A DNA stretch of 64,000 nucleotides. Origin: Thiothrix sp. GTDB lineage: Bacteria; Pseudomonadota; Gammaproteobacteria; Thiotrichales; Thiotrichaceae. The position numbers and the translations under genes are program-made. The stretch covers positions 124,001 through 188,000 of the forward strand of contig NZ_JAQTLS010000002.1 in the NCBI RefSeq assembly GCF_028714775.1, written 5' to 3'. How positions within the stretch are numbered: the stretch's first letter is position 1; every line of letters begins with the position of its first letter. Shown here piece by piece: positions 19,404 to 26,306 of this stretch. The notes under the pieces were generated by a model that was not told the origin of the DNA, ran no database searches, and saw nothing but the letters and a program-made list of their open reading frames with translations.

Positions 19404-19451
19404 GTTTCAGGGACAAACCCAAAAAAGTTTACTGATGGCTGAAGAAAAAAC

Positions 19452-19479
19452 TTGAAAGCGAAAAGTATTTCCTTATAAT
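19452..19479 (+). promoter_or_regulatory. tRNA-Lys promoter
   Basis: TTGAAA (19452-19457) and a perfect TATAAT (19474-19479), 16 bases apart, lie 15 bases before the mature tRNA start. Confidence 0.75.
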
Positions 19480-19493
19480 ACCGCTCTTCTTAC

Positions 19494-19569
19494 GGGACAT
19501 TAGCTCAGTCGGTAGAGCATCTGACTTTTAATCAGGTGGTCGAGCGTTCGAATCGCTCATGTCCCACCA
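19494..19569 (+). tRNA. tRNA-Lys (TTT)
   Basis: A 76-base cloverleaf. The acceptor GGGACAT pairs with ATGTCCC, followed by A and an encoded CCA. The D loop is AGCTCAGTCGGTAGAGC. The anticodon arm CTGACTTTTAATCAG carries anticodon TTT for lysine. The T arm contains GTTCGAATC. It has its own promoter and a terminator right after it. Confidence 0.97.
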
Positions 19570-19574
19570 TATAA

Positions 19575-19611
19575 AAAAGGGTTGTAAATTTTAGGATTTA
19601 CAACCCTTTTT
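19575..19611 (+). terminator. Rho-independent terminator of tRNA-Lys (bidirectional)
   Basis: GGGTTGTAAAT (19579-19589) pairs with ATTTACAACCC (19596-19606). It is flanked by an A run before and a T run after, so it could also serve the convergent BepA-like gene. Confidence 0.9.
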
Positions 19612-19664
19612 GCTATCTGCGGTATTCAAAACCTCCAGTTGTCTCCCAGACTTCGGCATTCCCC

Positions 19665-21092
19665 CTAAAACTTATCCAGCTTTTTCGCGGTGCTTTCCAT
19701 GCGGCGGATGTCCTGTGACATGGCTTGCAGGCGTGCCATCGTATAGGCGGATGTTCCCGGCAGGCGCGTTGCTTGGTCGAGCGAGGCGCGGGCGTACTTG
19801 TACTCGCCCATGCGTAAGCTGCGTTCGGCGGCGGCGGTGTAGGCTTCTGCCGCTTGCCCGGCTTGTTCCGCGACCCGTTGGCGGGTTTCCAGAAATTCCA
19901 AACTGCTTTGTTCATCCAAACGCTGTTGGCTGAGCAGTTGCCACGCTTGGGCGGCTTTGCCGTTGGCGAGCAGCGCATCAGCGAGTGCGTTGAGGATGCC
20001 TTCGTGTCCGGGGTGGCTCCTTGCCAGCGGCATCAGCAGTTTTTCAGCATCGTCGTAACGCCGGGCGCTGATCATAGCTTCAGCGCTTGCCAGCAATATG
20101 GGCAATTGGCCTGAACCCGCGTTGAGTTTTTGCAGTGCTGCCGCCCCGTTACCGCTGCGTAATAAGCGGATGGCTTGGGCGTATTGGGCAACAGCGCTAT
20201 TGCCATCCGTTTGTGCGGAGGAGCTGGGGGCAGTCAATGCGCGGAGTTTTTCCCGTGCATAAAGGTAATCCACATCTTCTTGCGCCCGCCCGGAACCCAA
20301 TTTGTTGGCACGGCTGCGGGCATCGCTGACCCGCTCAATGCTCAGCGGGTGGGTTTGCAAATACTTATTAATGTCACCGTACAGTTGGTTGCCAGCGCGG
20401 CGATCCAGCTTTTCCAAGAAACTCGGCATAGCGCCGGGGTCAAAACTGGAGCCTGCCAATATCTGTAAGCCGATGCGGTCGGCCTCAAATTCAGCATCGC
20501 GGCTGAAGGCCAGTTGTTGGTGGGCTTGCGCGGCAATCGTGCCGGTCATGATGGCTTCCCCTGCATCCGGGTTTTTAGTGGCGGCGGCTGCACCTGCCAA
20601 CACACCTAACCCCATGAGCCACGGACTGCCTTTCTCGTCTGCCATCATCCGCGCAATGTGGCGCTGCGAAACGTGGGCAATTTCGTGGGCGATAACCGCA
20701 GCCAATTCGCTTTCAGAGGTGGTGTTGATGATCAGCCCGGAATGGATCACCACGACCCCGCCGGGCATGGCGTAGGCATTAATGTCGGGATTTTTGGCGA
20801 TCAGGAAATAATAGTTTTTGCCGCCGGGGGCGTGTGCGGCTAAGCGCTTGCCGAGGGCTTGTAGCCACTCGTTGAGTTCGGGGTCTTCCACAATCGGGTC
20901 GCTGCCGCGCAGCTCGCGTAACAGCTTAAGGCCGAGGTGGGTTTCTTCGGTATTACTCATGGCGCTGCTTGCGGGGTCGCCAAAGTCAGGCAAGGTAATG
21001 ACTGGCCTGTCCAAACTCGGTTCGGCATGGCAAGGTAACGCGCCAGCCATGAGGCCAGCAGCAATAGCAAGGGTGAGGATGCGCTGTTTCAT
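19665..21092 (-). CDS. bepA: BepA-like M48 metalloprotease with TPR tail
   Basis: Periplasmic protease/chaperone of the BepA (YfgC) type that helps or degrades stalled outer-membrane proteins. It has 475 residues. Signal peptide is 1-23 (ALPCHA). The zinc motif HEIAH is at 136-140, with the third ligand likely in AFSRDAEFEADRIGLQ near 200. The C-terminal half has TPR-like helices (about 300-460, e.g. YDDAEKLLMPLARSHPGHEGILNALADALL written here only as an example of the helical pattern near 345). It is a single gene, convergent with the tRNA. Confidence 0.92.
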   Translation of the reverse strand: MKQRILTLAIAAGLMAGALPCHAEPSLDRPVITLPDFGDPASSAMSNTEETHLGLKLLRELRGSDPIVEDPELNEWLQALGKRLAAHAPGGKNYYFLIAKNPDINAYAMPGGVVVIHSGLIINTTSESELAAVIAHEIAHVSQRHIARMMADEKGSPWLMGLGVLAGAAAATKNPDAGEAIMTGTIAAQAHQQLAFSRDAEFEADRIGLQILAGSSFDPGAMPSFLEKLDRRAGNQLYGDINKYLQTHPLSIERVSDARSRANKLGSGRAQEDVDYLYAREKLRALTAPSSSAQTDGNSAVAQYAQAIRLLRSGNGAAALQKLNAGSGQLPILLASAEAMISARRYDDAEKLLMPLARSHPGHEGILNALADALLANGKAAQAWQLLSQQRLDEQSSLEFLETRQRVAEQAGQAAEAYTAAAERSLRMGEYKYARASLDQATRLPGTSAYTMARLQAMSQDIRRMESTAKKLDKF

Positions 21093-21120
21093 GCGCTAAC
21101 TATAGCCGAAATTAAGGTGC

Positions 21121-21166
21121 TTGACAGTCCACGCTTTTACATTAGAATATAAGCATATGTTTATAT
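21121..21166 (+). promoter_or_regulatory. Rhodanese-dsrE promoter with ArsR-type palindrome
   Basis: TTGACA (21121-21126) and TAGAAT (21143-21148) are 16 bases apart. A 20-base near-perfect palindrome, ATATAA-GCATATGT-TTATAT (21147-21166, nine of ten pairs matching), overlaps the end of the -10 and the likely transcription start. AT-rich inverted repeats of this form are typical operators of ArsR-family repressors, some of which (BigR, SqrR, YgaV) respond to sulfide or persulfide. The regulator is not encoded in this window. Confidence 0.65.
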
Positions 21167-21184
21167 ATTTCTACGGGACTGTGT

Positions 21185-21517
21185 ATGTTTGGGATTCACG
21201 AAATTGACGCTGGTGGGTTGAAAAAGCTGTTGGATGCAGAAAAAGGTGTGCACCTGATTGATGTGCGTTCTGCTTCGGAAGTGGCTCAGGGCATGATCGA
21301 GGGTTCCGAATTTATGCCGCTGCATACTTTGCCTTTACGCATGAATGATCTGCCGAAGGACAAAACCATCGTATTTTACTGCCGTACTGGGGCGCGTTCT
21401 GCGCAAGCTTGCATGTATTTGGCACAAAATACCGGCATCCAAGCGACTAATTTGCGTGGTGGGATCATCAGTTGGTATCAGTCAGGTCAGAAGATCGTGC
21501 TGCCGACCGCTGCCTAA
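21185..21517 (+). CDS. Single-domain rhodanese
   Basis: A 110-residue sulfurtransferase. Visible are HLIDVRSASEVAQGMIEGS (about 23-41) and the active loop FYCRTGARSAQ with Cys66, the persulfide-carrying residue. No signal peptide, so cytoplasmic. It precedes a DsrE-like protein by about 95 bases. In many sulfur oxidisers rhodanese, TusA and DsrE-type proteins form a relay carrying sulfane sulfur to oxidation enzymes. TusA is absent here. Control by the palindrome over its promoter is likely. Confidence 0.9.
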   Translation: MFGIHEIDAGGLKKLLDAEKGVHLIDVRSASEVAQGMIEGSEFMPLHTLPLRMNDLPKDKTIVFYCRTGARSAQACMYLAQNTGIQATNLRGGIISWYQSGQKIVLPTAA

Positions 21518-21612
21518 ATAAGAAAATTCTGTTATAGTGATTTAGTTTAGTCAGGAGGGGTGAGCCTGCGCTTGGGTTCACGGATTGTAAACTATTGAGA
21601 GAGATTTGACGC

Positions 21613-22074
21613 ATGAAAAAACTGGCGATCATCGCAACCAAAGGTAGTCTGGATTGGGGTTATCCTCCATTCATTTTGGCATCTACAGCCGCTGCACTGG
21701 GCTACGATGTACAGATTTTCTTCACTTTTTATGGCTTGCAACTGCTGAAAAAGAAGCTTGACCTGCAAGTGACCTCACTGGGCAATCCCGGTATGCCAAT
21801 GCCAATGCCAATGCCTGTGCTGCTGCAAGCCCTGCCAGGGATGCAAGGCATGATGACTGCCATGATGAAAAAGAAAATGGCAGACAAAGGCGTTGCTGAT
21901 TTGGCTGAATTGCGTGAACTGTGCCAAGAAGCGGATGTTAAGTTCGTTGCTTGCCAGATGACGGTTGACCTGTTTGAAATGGATCCGAAGGAATTCATCG
22001 AAGGCGTTGAGTATGCTGGCGCGGCGATGTTCTTCGAGTTTGCGGGTGAATCCGACATTTGCCTGTTTATCTAA
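21613..22074 (+). CDS. DsrE3A-like sulfur carrier protein
   Basis: A 153-residue DsrE/DsrF-superfamily protein (MKKLAIIATKGSLDWGYPPFI). The likely persulfide cysteine is Cys114 in KFVACQMTVDLF, and two others lie at 104 and 150. The EFIEGVEYAGAA segment is characteristic of the DsrE3A subgroup as I know it. An unusual insertion GMPMPMPMPV (60-69), followed by a methionine/lysine-rich stretch (GMQGMMTAMMKKKMA), marks the mobile loop. With the upstream rhodanese it probably forms a cytoplasmic sulfur-transfer relay. A terminator follows 26 bases after the stop. Confidence 0.85.
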   Translation: MKKLAIIATKGSLDWGYPPFILASTAAALGYDVQIFFTFYGLQLLKKKLDLQVTSLGNPGMPMPMPMPVLLQALPGMQGMMTAMMKKKMADKGVADLAELRELCQEADVKFVACQMTVDLFEMDPKEFIEGVEYAGAAMFFEFAGESDICLFI

Positions 22075-22099
22075 ACCGCAAGGTTATTAGACAGTCCAC

Positions 22100-22126
22100 A
22101 AAAAGCCGGGTATATCCCGGCTTTTT
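22100..22126 (+). terminator. Rho-independent terminator after dsrE-like gene
   Basis: AAAAAGCCGGG (22100-22110), loop TATAT, then CCCGGCTTTTT (22116-22126): a perfect stem with a terminal T run. Confidence 0.92.
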
Positions 22127-22143
22127 GTTTGGAGGAAAATGAG

Positions 22144-22758
22144 ATGAAAATCATGTTGATCAGTGGCAGCCATCGCCACAACTCACAAAGTGAGAAAGTT
22201 GCCCGCTATGTCGCCCAGTCATTGCTGGATAACGGGCAGGCAACGGCAACAGAGGTTTTCAGCTTGGCGGGCAACCCTTTGCCGCTGTGGGATGAGGGCA
22301 TCTGGAACGGGGATGCAAACTGGCAAGCCTTACTGAACCCTTTGTCTGAAAAGCTCGCGGCGAGCGATGGTTTTGTGATTGTATCGCCTGAATGGCATGG
22401 GCAAGTTCCCGCCGGGTTGAAGAACTTCTTCCTGCTATGGGGCGCGGGGGAACTGGCGCATAAGCCAGCGCTGATTGTCAGTGTTTCTTCCTCGGATGGC
22501 GGTGCGTACCCTGTCGCCGAACTGCGCATGAGTAGTTATAAAAATAACCACATCTGTTATATCCCGGAGCAACTCATTGTGCGCAATGTGGAATCCGTGC
22601 TGAATGACGATGAAAGTAAAAATAACCCGCAGGCCGACCGTTATTTCCGTGACCGTATCGTGTATGCCGGGGGTATACTGAGTGCTTATGCGGCAGCCCT
22701 CAGGGGTGTGCGGGATTCTGGTGTTACCCACACGGATGTGTTCCGCTTCGGCATGTAA
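22144..22758 (+). CDS. NADPH-dependent FMN reductase-like flavoprotein
   Basis: A 204-residue flavodoxin-fold protein of the FMN_red family. Start ATG 22144 (MKIMLISGSHR) follows GGAGGA seven bases earlier; the longer reading frame begins with a TTG inside the terminator. Motifs: ISGSHRHNSQSEKVA (FMN phosphate loop), VIVSPEWHGQVPAGLKNF near 80, and SVSSSDGGAYPVAELR near 117. It probably reduces FMN or quinones with NAD(P)H in the cytoplasm. It is followed closely by a metallophosphoesterase. The specific substrate cannot be told. Confidence 0.85.
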   Translation: MKIMLISGSHRHNSQSEKVARYVAQSLLDNGQATATEVFSLAGNPLPLWDEGIWNGDANWQALLNPLSEKLAASDGFVIVSPEWHGQVPAGLKNFFLLWGAGELAHKPALIVSVSSSDGGAYPVAELRMSSYKNNHICYIPEQLIVRNVESVLNDDESKNNPQADRYFRDRIVYAGGILSAYAAALRGVRDSGVTHTDVFRFGM

Positions 22759-22774
22759 ATGAGGCTATAAGCAA

Positions 22775-23638
22775 ATGTTAAAAACAGCAGCGAAGACCCC
22801 GCAACGGATGTTAAACCGGATTGGGCGTCTGAGCTATTTCCACGATGACCGCCATGCTGACAGGCGCAATGAAATCCGTTGGCTGGTCGAGGAGTTTGTG
22901 GAAATCCCGGTGAAAAACCTTCCCCCTGCGTTGGAGGGGTTCACCATTGTGCAGTTGACCGATACGCACTTGCGGCCTTATACGCAAGTGGAACATATCC
23001 AGCGGGCGGTGGATAAAACCAATGCCCTCAAACCCGACTTGGTGGTGCTGACGGGCGATTACGTTTGGCATGATGAGCAAGACATCCTTGATCTGGTTCC
23101 GGTGCTGGCTGGGTTGAATGCACGGCATGGCATTTTCGCAGTACTGGGCAACCACGACATCAAAACGGATGCGGTCTTGATCGAAGAGACGTTTGCCAGC
23201 TACGGCATTCCGGTATTGCGCAACGACGGGCTGGACATCCAGTACGGCAACGGCGTGTTTCATCTGGCGGGGATTGATGATGGCTGGTTGGGCAAGCCTG
23301 ACATCAAGGCGACGCTGGATAAGTTACGCGGCGACAAGCCCGTGGTGTTGCTGGCGCACGAGCCGGACATGATCGACTGGTATGCAAGCGACAGCCGCAT
23401 TTCCCTGCAACTTTCAGGGCATACGCACGGCGGGCAAGTGCAAGTTTCACCGGGAAAACCGTTCATTCGGCCTTATTTGGGGCGGAAATATGTGCAGGGG
23501 CTGTATCGCGTGAACGAGTCGTGGGTTTACACCAGCCGGGGTATTGGCACAACGGGTGTGCCGCTGCGGCGTAATTGTGCGCCAGAAATTACTCATATCA
23601 CGCTGGTTGCGGGTGATGGTTATTCGATCGCAGCGTAA
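22775..23638 (+). CDS. YaeI-like metallophosphoesterase
   Basis: A 287-residue calcineurin-like phosphoesterase. The metal-binding motifs occur in order: DTHLRPYT near residue 63, GDYVWHDEQD near 89, GNHDIKTD near 120, LAHEPDMIDW near 193 and SGHTHGGQ near 213. This set matches YaeI/YpbG-type enzymes active on phosphodiesters. It lacks an obvious membrane anchor apart from a basic N-terminus. It lies 16 bases after the flavin reductase gene and likely shares its transcript. Confidence 0.87.
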   Translation: MLKTAAKTPQRMLNRIGRLSYFHDDRHADRRNEIRWLVEEFVEIPVKNLPPALEGFTIVQLTDTHLRPYTQVEHIQRAVDKTNALKPDLVVLTGDYVWHDEQDILDLVPVLAGLNARHGIFAVLGNHDIKTDAVLIEETFASYGIPVLRNDGLDIQYGNGVFHLAGIDDGWLGKPDIKATLDKLRGDKPVVLLAHEPDMIDWYASDSRISLQLSGHTHGGQVQVSPGKPFIRPYLGRKYVQGLYRVNESWVYTSRGIGTTGVPLRRNCAPEITHITLVAGDGYSIAA

Positions 23639-23806
23639 CGTTTGTCAGAAAGGCTTTGGATATTCCGGGCATTTCAGTAAACTGTCAAAAAGATAAAAAA
23701 GTGTTCTGGAGGGCTTCTTATCGCGGCTTCCACACCTTTTATAAGAACAGTCTTGCCGGATAGCCCGGTCAGGCTGAAATAATTAAAAAAACAACGAGCT
23801 ATCAGT

Positions 23807-24250
23807 GTGAATACGTCCGATTCCCAAACTAATGTGTCCGAGCTTGACCTGACTGGCCTGAAAGTTGTCGTCGTGGATGACAGTAAGACCATCCAACGTA
23901 CTGCGGAAGTCCTTCTGGGTGAACAAGGTTGCTGGGTGGTAACAGCCAGCGACGGGTTTGAGTCATTGGCGAAAATCGCTTCGTTTAAGCCAGATGTCAT
24001 TTTCGTCGATGTCATGATGCCGCGCCTCGATGGTTATCAGACCTGTGCGCTCATCAAGGCAAACCGCCAATACCGCGATATTCCAGTGATCATGTTGTCC
24101 AGTAAGGACAGCATTTTCGACATGGCTCGTGGGCGCTTGGCGGGGTCTGACAAATACCTTACCAAGCCCTTCACCAAGCAGGATTTGCTGTCTGCCATCA
24201 AGACGCACGTCAAGCTGGAAGCAACACCCGCCACCCAGCCGGAAGGATAA
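23807..24250 (+). CDS. pilG: Pil-Chp response regulator PilG
   Basis: A 147-residue single-domain receiver. The acidic pair lies in VVVVDDSKTI near 21, the phospho-acceptor Asp in VIFVDVMMPRLDGYQ near 66, and Lys in KYLTKPFTKQD near 121. The GTG start at 23807 follows CGAG. It opens the pilG-pilH-pilI-pilJ-chpA-chpC order known from Pseudomonas, where PilG drives type IV pilus extension and cAMP signalling. An N-terminal extension of about 15 residues precedes the domain. Confidence 0.93.
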   Translation: MNTSDSQTNVSELDLTGLKVVVVDDSKTIQRTAEVLLGEQGCWVVTASDGFESLAKIASFKPDVIFVDVMMPRLDGYQTCALIKANRQYRDIPVIMLSSKDSIFDMARGRLAGSDKYLTKPFTKQDLLSAIKTHVKLEATPATQPEG

Positions 24251-24256
24251 CAGCGT

Positions 24257-24652
24257 ATGGCCGCACCGCATGTGCTGATCATTGACGACTCGCTGGCCGA
24301 AACCCGAATGTTCACTGTATTACTGGAGAAAAACGGGTATCAGGTCAGTGTGGCCTGTAATGGTCAGGAAGGGATTCAAGTCGCCAAGGCGCGGAAGCCG
24401 GATGTAATCCTGATGGATGTTGTGATGCCTTTGGTCAATGGTTTTCAGGCGACCCGCGAACTGACCCGTTCCCCAGAAACAGCCCACATCCCTATCATCG
24501 TATGCAGCTCCAAATCTGCCGAAACAGACCGCTTGTGGGGAATGCGCCAAGGGGCAAAGGCTTATCTGGTCAAGCCCGTGGCAACCCAGTTGTTGCTGGA
24601 AACGGTGGCGCAGTTTGTGCCTAAGGCGGGTGGTCATGGCAAGTCCGTATGA
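24257..24652 (+). CDS. pilH: Pil-Chp response regulator PilH
   Basis: A 131-residue receiver domain. Motifs: VLIIDDSLAETRMF near 5, VILMDVVMPLVNGFQ near 49, IIVCSSKSAETD near 77 and AYLVKPVATQ near 101. In Pseudomonas PilH opposes PilG, acting as a phosphate sink or retraction signal. It lies six bases after pilG and its end overlaps the start of pilI. Confidence 0.92.
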   Translation: MAAPHVLIIDDSLAETRMFTVLLEKNGYQVSVACNGQEGIQVAKARKPDVILMDVVMPLVNGFQATRELTRSPETAHIPIIVCSSKSAETDRLWGMRQGAKAYLVKPVATQLLLETVAQFVPKAGGHGKSV

Positions 24653-25169
24653 ATTGCTGGCTGGTCTGGCTTTATTGCGCGAAAAGAAGCGCCGTTCCCG
24701 CCAGCGCAGCGACTTGGAGTTGCAGGAGTGGTCGGGTTTCCGCGTACAGGTTGGCAAGTTGGTGTGCCTGATTCCTTGTGAACAAGTTGAAGAGGTCATG
24801 ACGCCTACGTCGGTGGCGGTTGCCCACGGTGTGCCTGCTTGGGTTCGGGGTATTGCTTACTTCCGGGCGCAGTTGGTGACGTTGGTGGATGTTGCCGGTT
24901 TGTTGTTGGGGGAAATCAAAGCGCCGACGGCTTCTTCCCGCGTGTTTGTGATGCGCGGTAAGCAGGAGTGGTTTGGTTTGCAGGTCAGTGCCTTTGATGG
25001 TGTGCGGCATATTTGGTCGGATACGGTAGAGGCGGGTGTGCCGGATGCTTTCTCGGGGGCATGGTTGCAATACGTGCGTCAGTGGTTGTCCCTAGAGGGT
25101 GAAACTGTGGCAGTACTGGATGCGGGCAAGCTGGTCGGGGCATTGGAAAATGGGGAGGTTCGGGTATGA
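24636..25169 (+). CDS. pilI: Pil-Chp CheW-like adaptor PilI
   Basis: A 177-residue CheW-domain protein that couples the receptor PilJ to the kinase ChpA. I chose ATG 24636 (MASPYELLAGL), which overlaps the pilH stop region. The CheW fold is seen in FRVQVGKLVCLIPCEQVEEVM, VPAWVRGIAYFRAQLVTLVDVAGLL and MRGKQEWFGLQVSAFDGVRHI. Its last codons overlap the pilJ start (ATGA). Confidence 0.91.
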   Translation: MASPYELLAGLALLREKKRRSRQRSDLELQEWSGFRVQVGKLVCLIPCEQVEEVMTPTSVAVAHGVPAWVRGIAYFRAQLVTLVDVAGLLLGEIKAPTASSRVFVMRGKQEWFGLQVSAFDGVRHIWSDTVEAGVPDAFSGAWLQYVRQWLSLEGETVAVLDAGKLVGALENGEVRV

Positions 25170-26293
25170 GCCTGTTTGTTTGGCAGATGTCGGCGGGGGC
25201 GTTGTTGCTGCTTGTATTGATACTGGGGTTTTTCCTGTTTCGCCTGAAACGTCAGGTACGTTTGCAGTCCGCCGGGGATAGCCGCCAACAGCAAAAAGCG
25301 ATCATGCGTTTGCTGGATGAGATGGGTTCCCTCGCCAATGGCGATTTGTCGATGCGGGCAACGGTGACGGAAGACATTACGGGCGCGATTGCGGATGCGG
25401 TGAATTACGCAGTGGATGCGTTACGCACCTTGGTAGTACGCATGGATTCAACCTCCAACCGCCTGACGCATTTTGCCCAAGGCGCGGATGGGCGCGTCAA
25501 CCAGTTAGCGGATGCCAGCACCCGCCAAGCGCGGGATATTGCGGTGGCAACTTCGGCGATTGCTACCATGACGCAATCCATCCAGAAGGTGTCACGCAAT
25601 GCTTCCAGTTCGGCGGAAGTGGCACGCAAGTCGCAGGAAATTTCACAGGCTGGGGCGCGGACAGTGCGTGCCACGATTGAAGACATGGTGGCGATCCGTG
25701 AGCAAATACAGGCCACTTCCAAACGCTTGAAACGCTTGGGGGAAAGTTCACAGGAAGTGGGCGACATTGTGCGCCTGATGAATGAAATCGCTGAACAGAC
25801 CAATATTTTGGCATTGAATGCTTCCATCCAGACGACTTCCAATACGTCGGCGGGGGGCAGCAGCGGCTTTAGGCGCTTGGCGGATGAGATGCAGCAACTG
25901 GCGCAACAGGCGGCAGGGGCATCGCGCAAGATTGATGTGTTGATCCGCACCATGCAGGCGGATACGCACGAAGTCATGGCGTCAATGGAAGAGACCACGG
26001 CGAAAGTGGTGGATGGTGCACGCAATGCAGGTTCCGCAGGGGATGCACTGGATGAAGTGGAAAATGTAACCATCGGGATGGTTCGCCTGATCGGTAACAT
26101 TTCAGATGCCGCAGGTAAGCAAACGGACATGGCAGGGCAGGTCAGCTCGACAATGAATGCCATTCAGGAAGCGACTTTGCAAACAGCACAATACAGTCAG
26201 GAAACCCGGACACTCGTGGCAAACCTGAATGCAACGGCAATGGATTTGCGTGCAGCCATTGCGGGCTTCAATCTGGCAGAAGAAAAAAGATAA
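25166..26293 (+). CDS. pilJ: PilJ-like chemoreceptor lacking the periplasmic sensor
   Basis: A 375-residue methyl-accepting receptor homologue. It has one membrane helix (about 8-30), no periplasmic domain, a HAMP-like stretch (MGSLANGDLSMRATVTEDITG, near 50-72), and a signalling coiled coil with the hairpin tip EQTNILALNASIQ near 213. Pseudomonas PilJ is about 680 residues with two membrane helices and a periplasmic PilJ domain, all of which would be missing here. The tip diverges after ASIQ: TTSNTSAGGSSGFRRLADE replaces the usual A-AGE-GRGF-VVADE. It overlaps pilI by four bases and is followed by chpA after 13. It is likely a membrane-tethered scaffold rather than a ligand sensor. Confidence 0.88.
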   Translation: MSLFVWQMSAGALLLLVLILGFFLFRLKRQVRLQSAGDSRQQQKAIMRLLDEMGSLANGDLSMRATVTEDITGAIADAVNYAVDALRTLVVRMDSTSNRLTHFAQGADGRVNQLADASTRQARDIAVATSAIATMTQSIQKVSRNASSSAEVARKSQEISQAGARTVRATIEDMVAIREQIQATSKRLKRLGESSQEVGDIVRLMNEIAEQTNILALNASIQTTSNTSAGGSSGFRRLADEMQQLAQQAAGASRKIDVLIRTMQADTHEVMASMEETTAKVVDGARNAGSAGDALDEVENVTIGMVRLIGNISDAAGKQTDMAGQVSSTMNAIQEATLQTAQYSQETRTLVANLNATAMDLRAAIAGFNLAEEKR

Positions 26294-26306
26294 TGACAGG
26301 TGAAAT

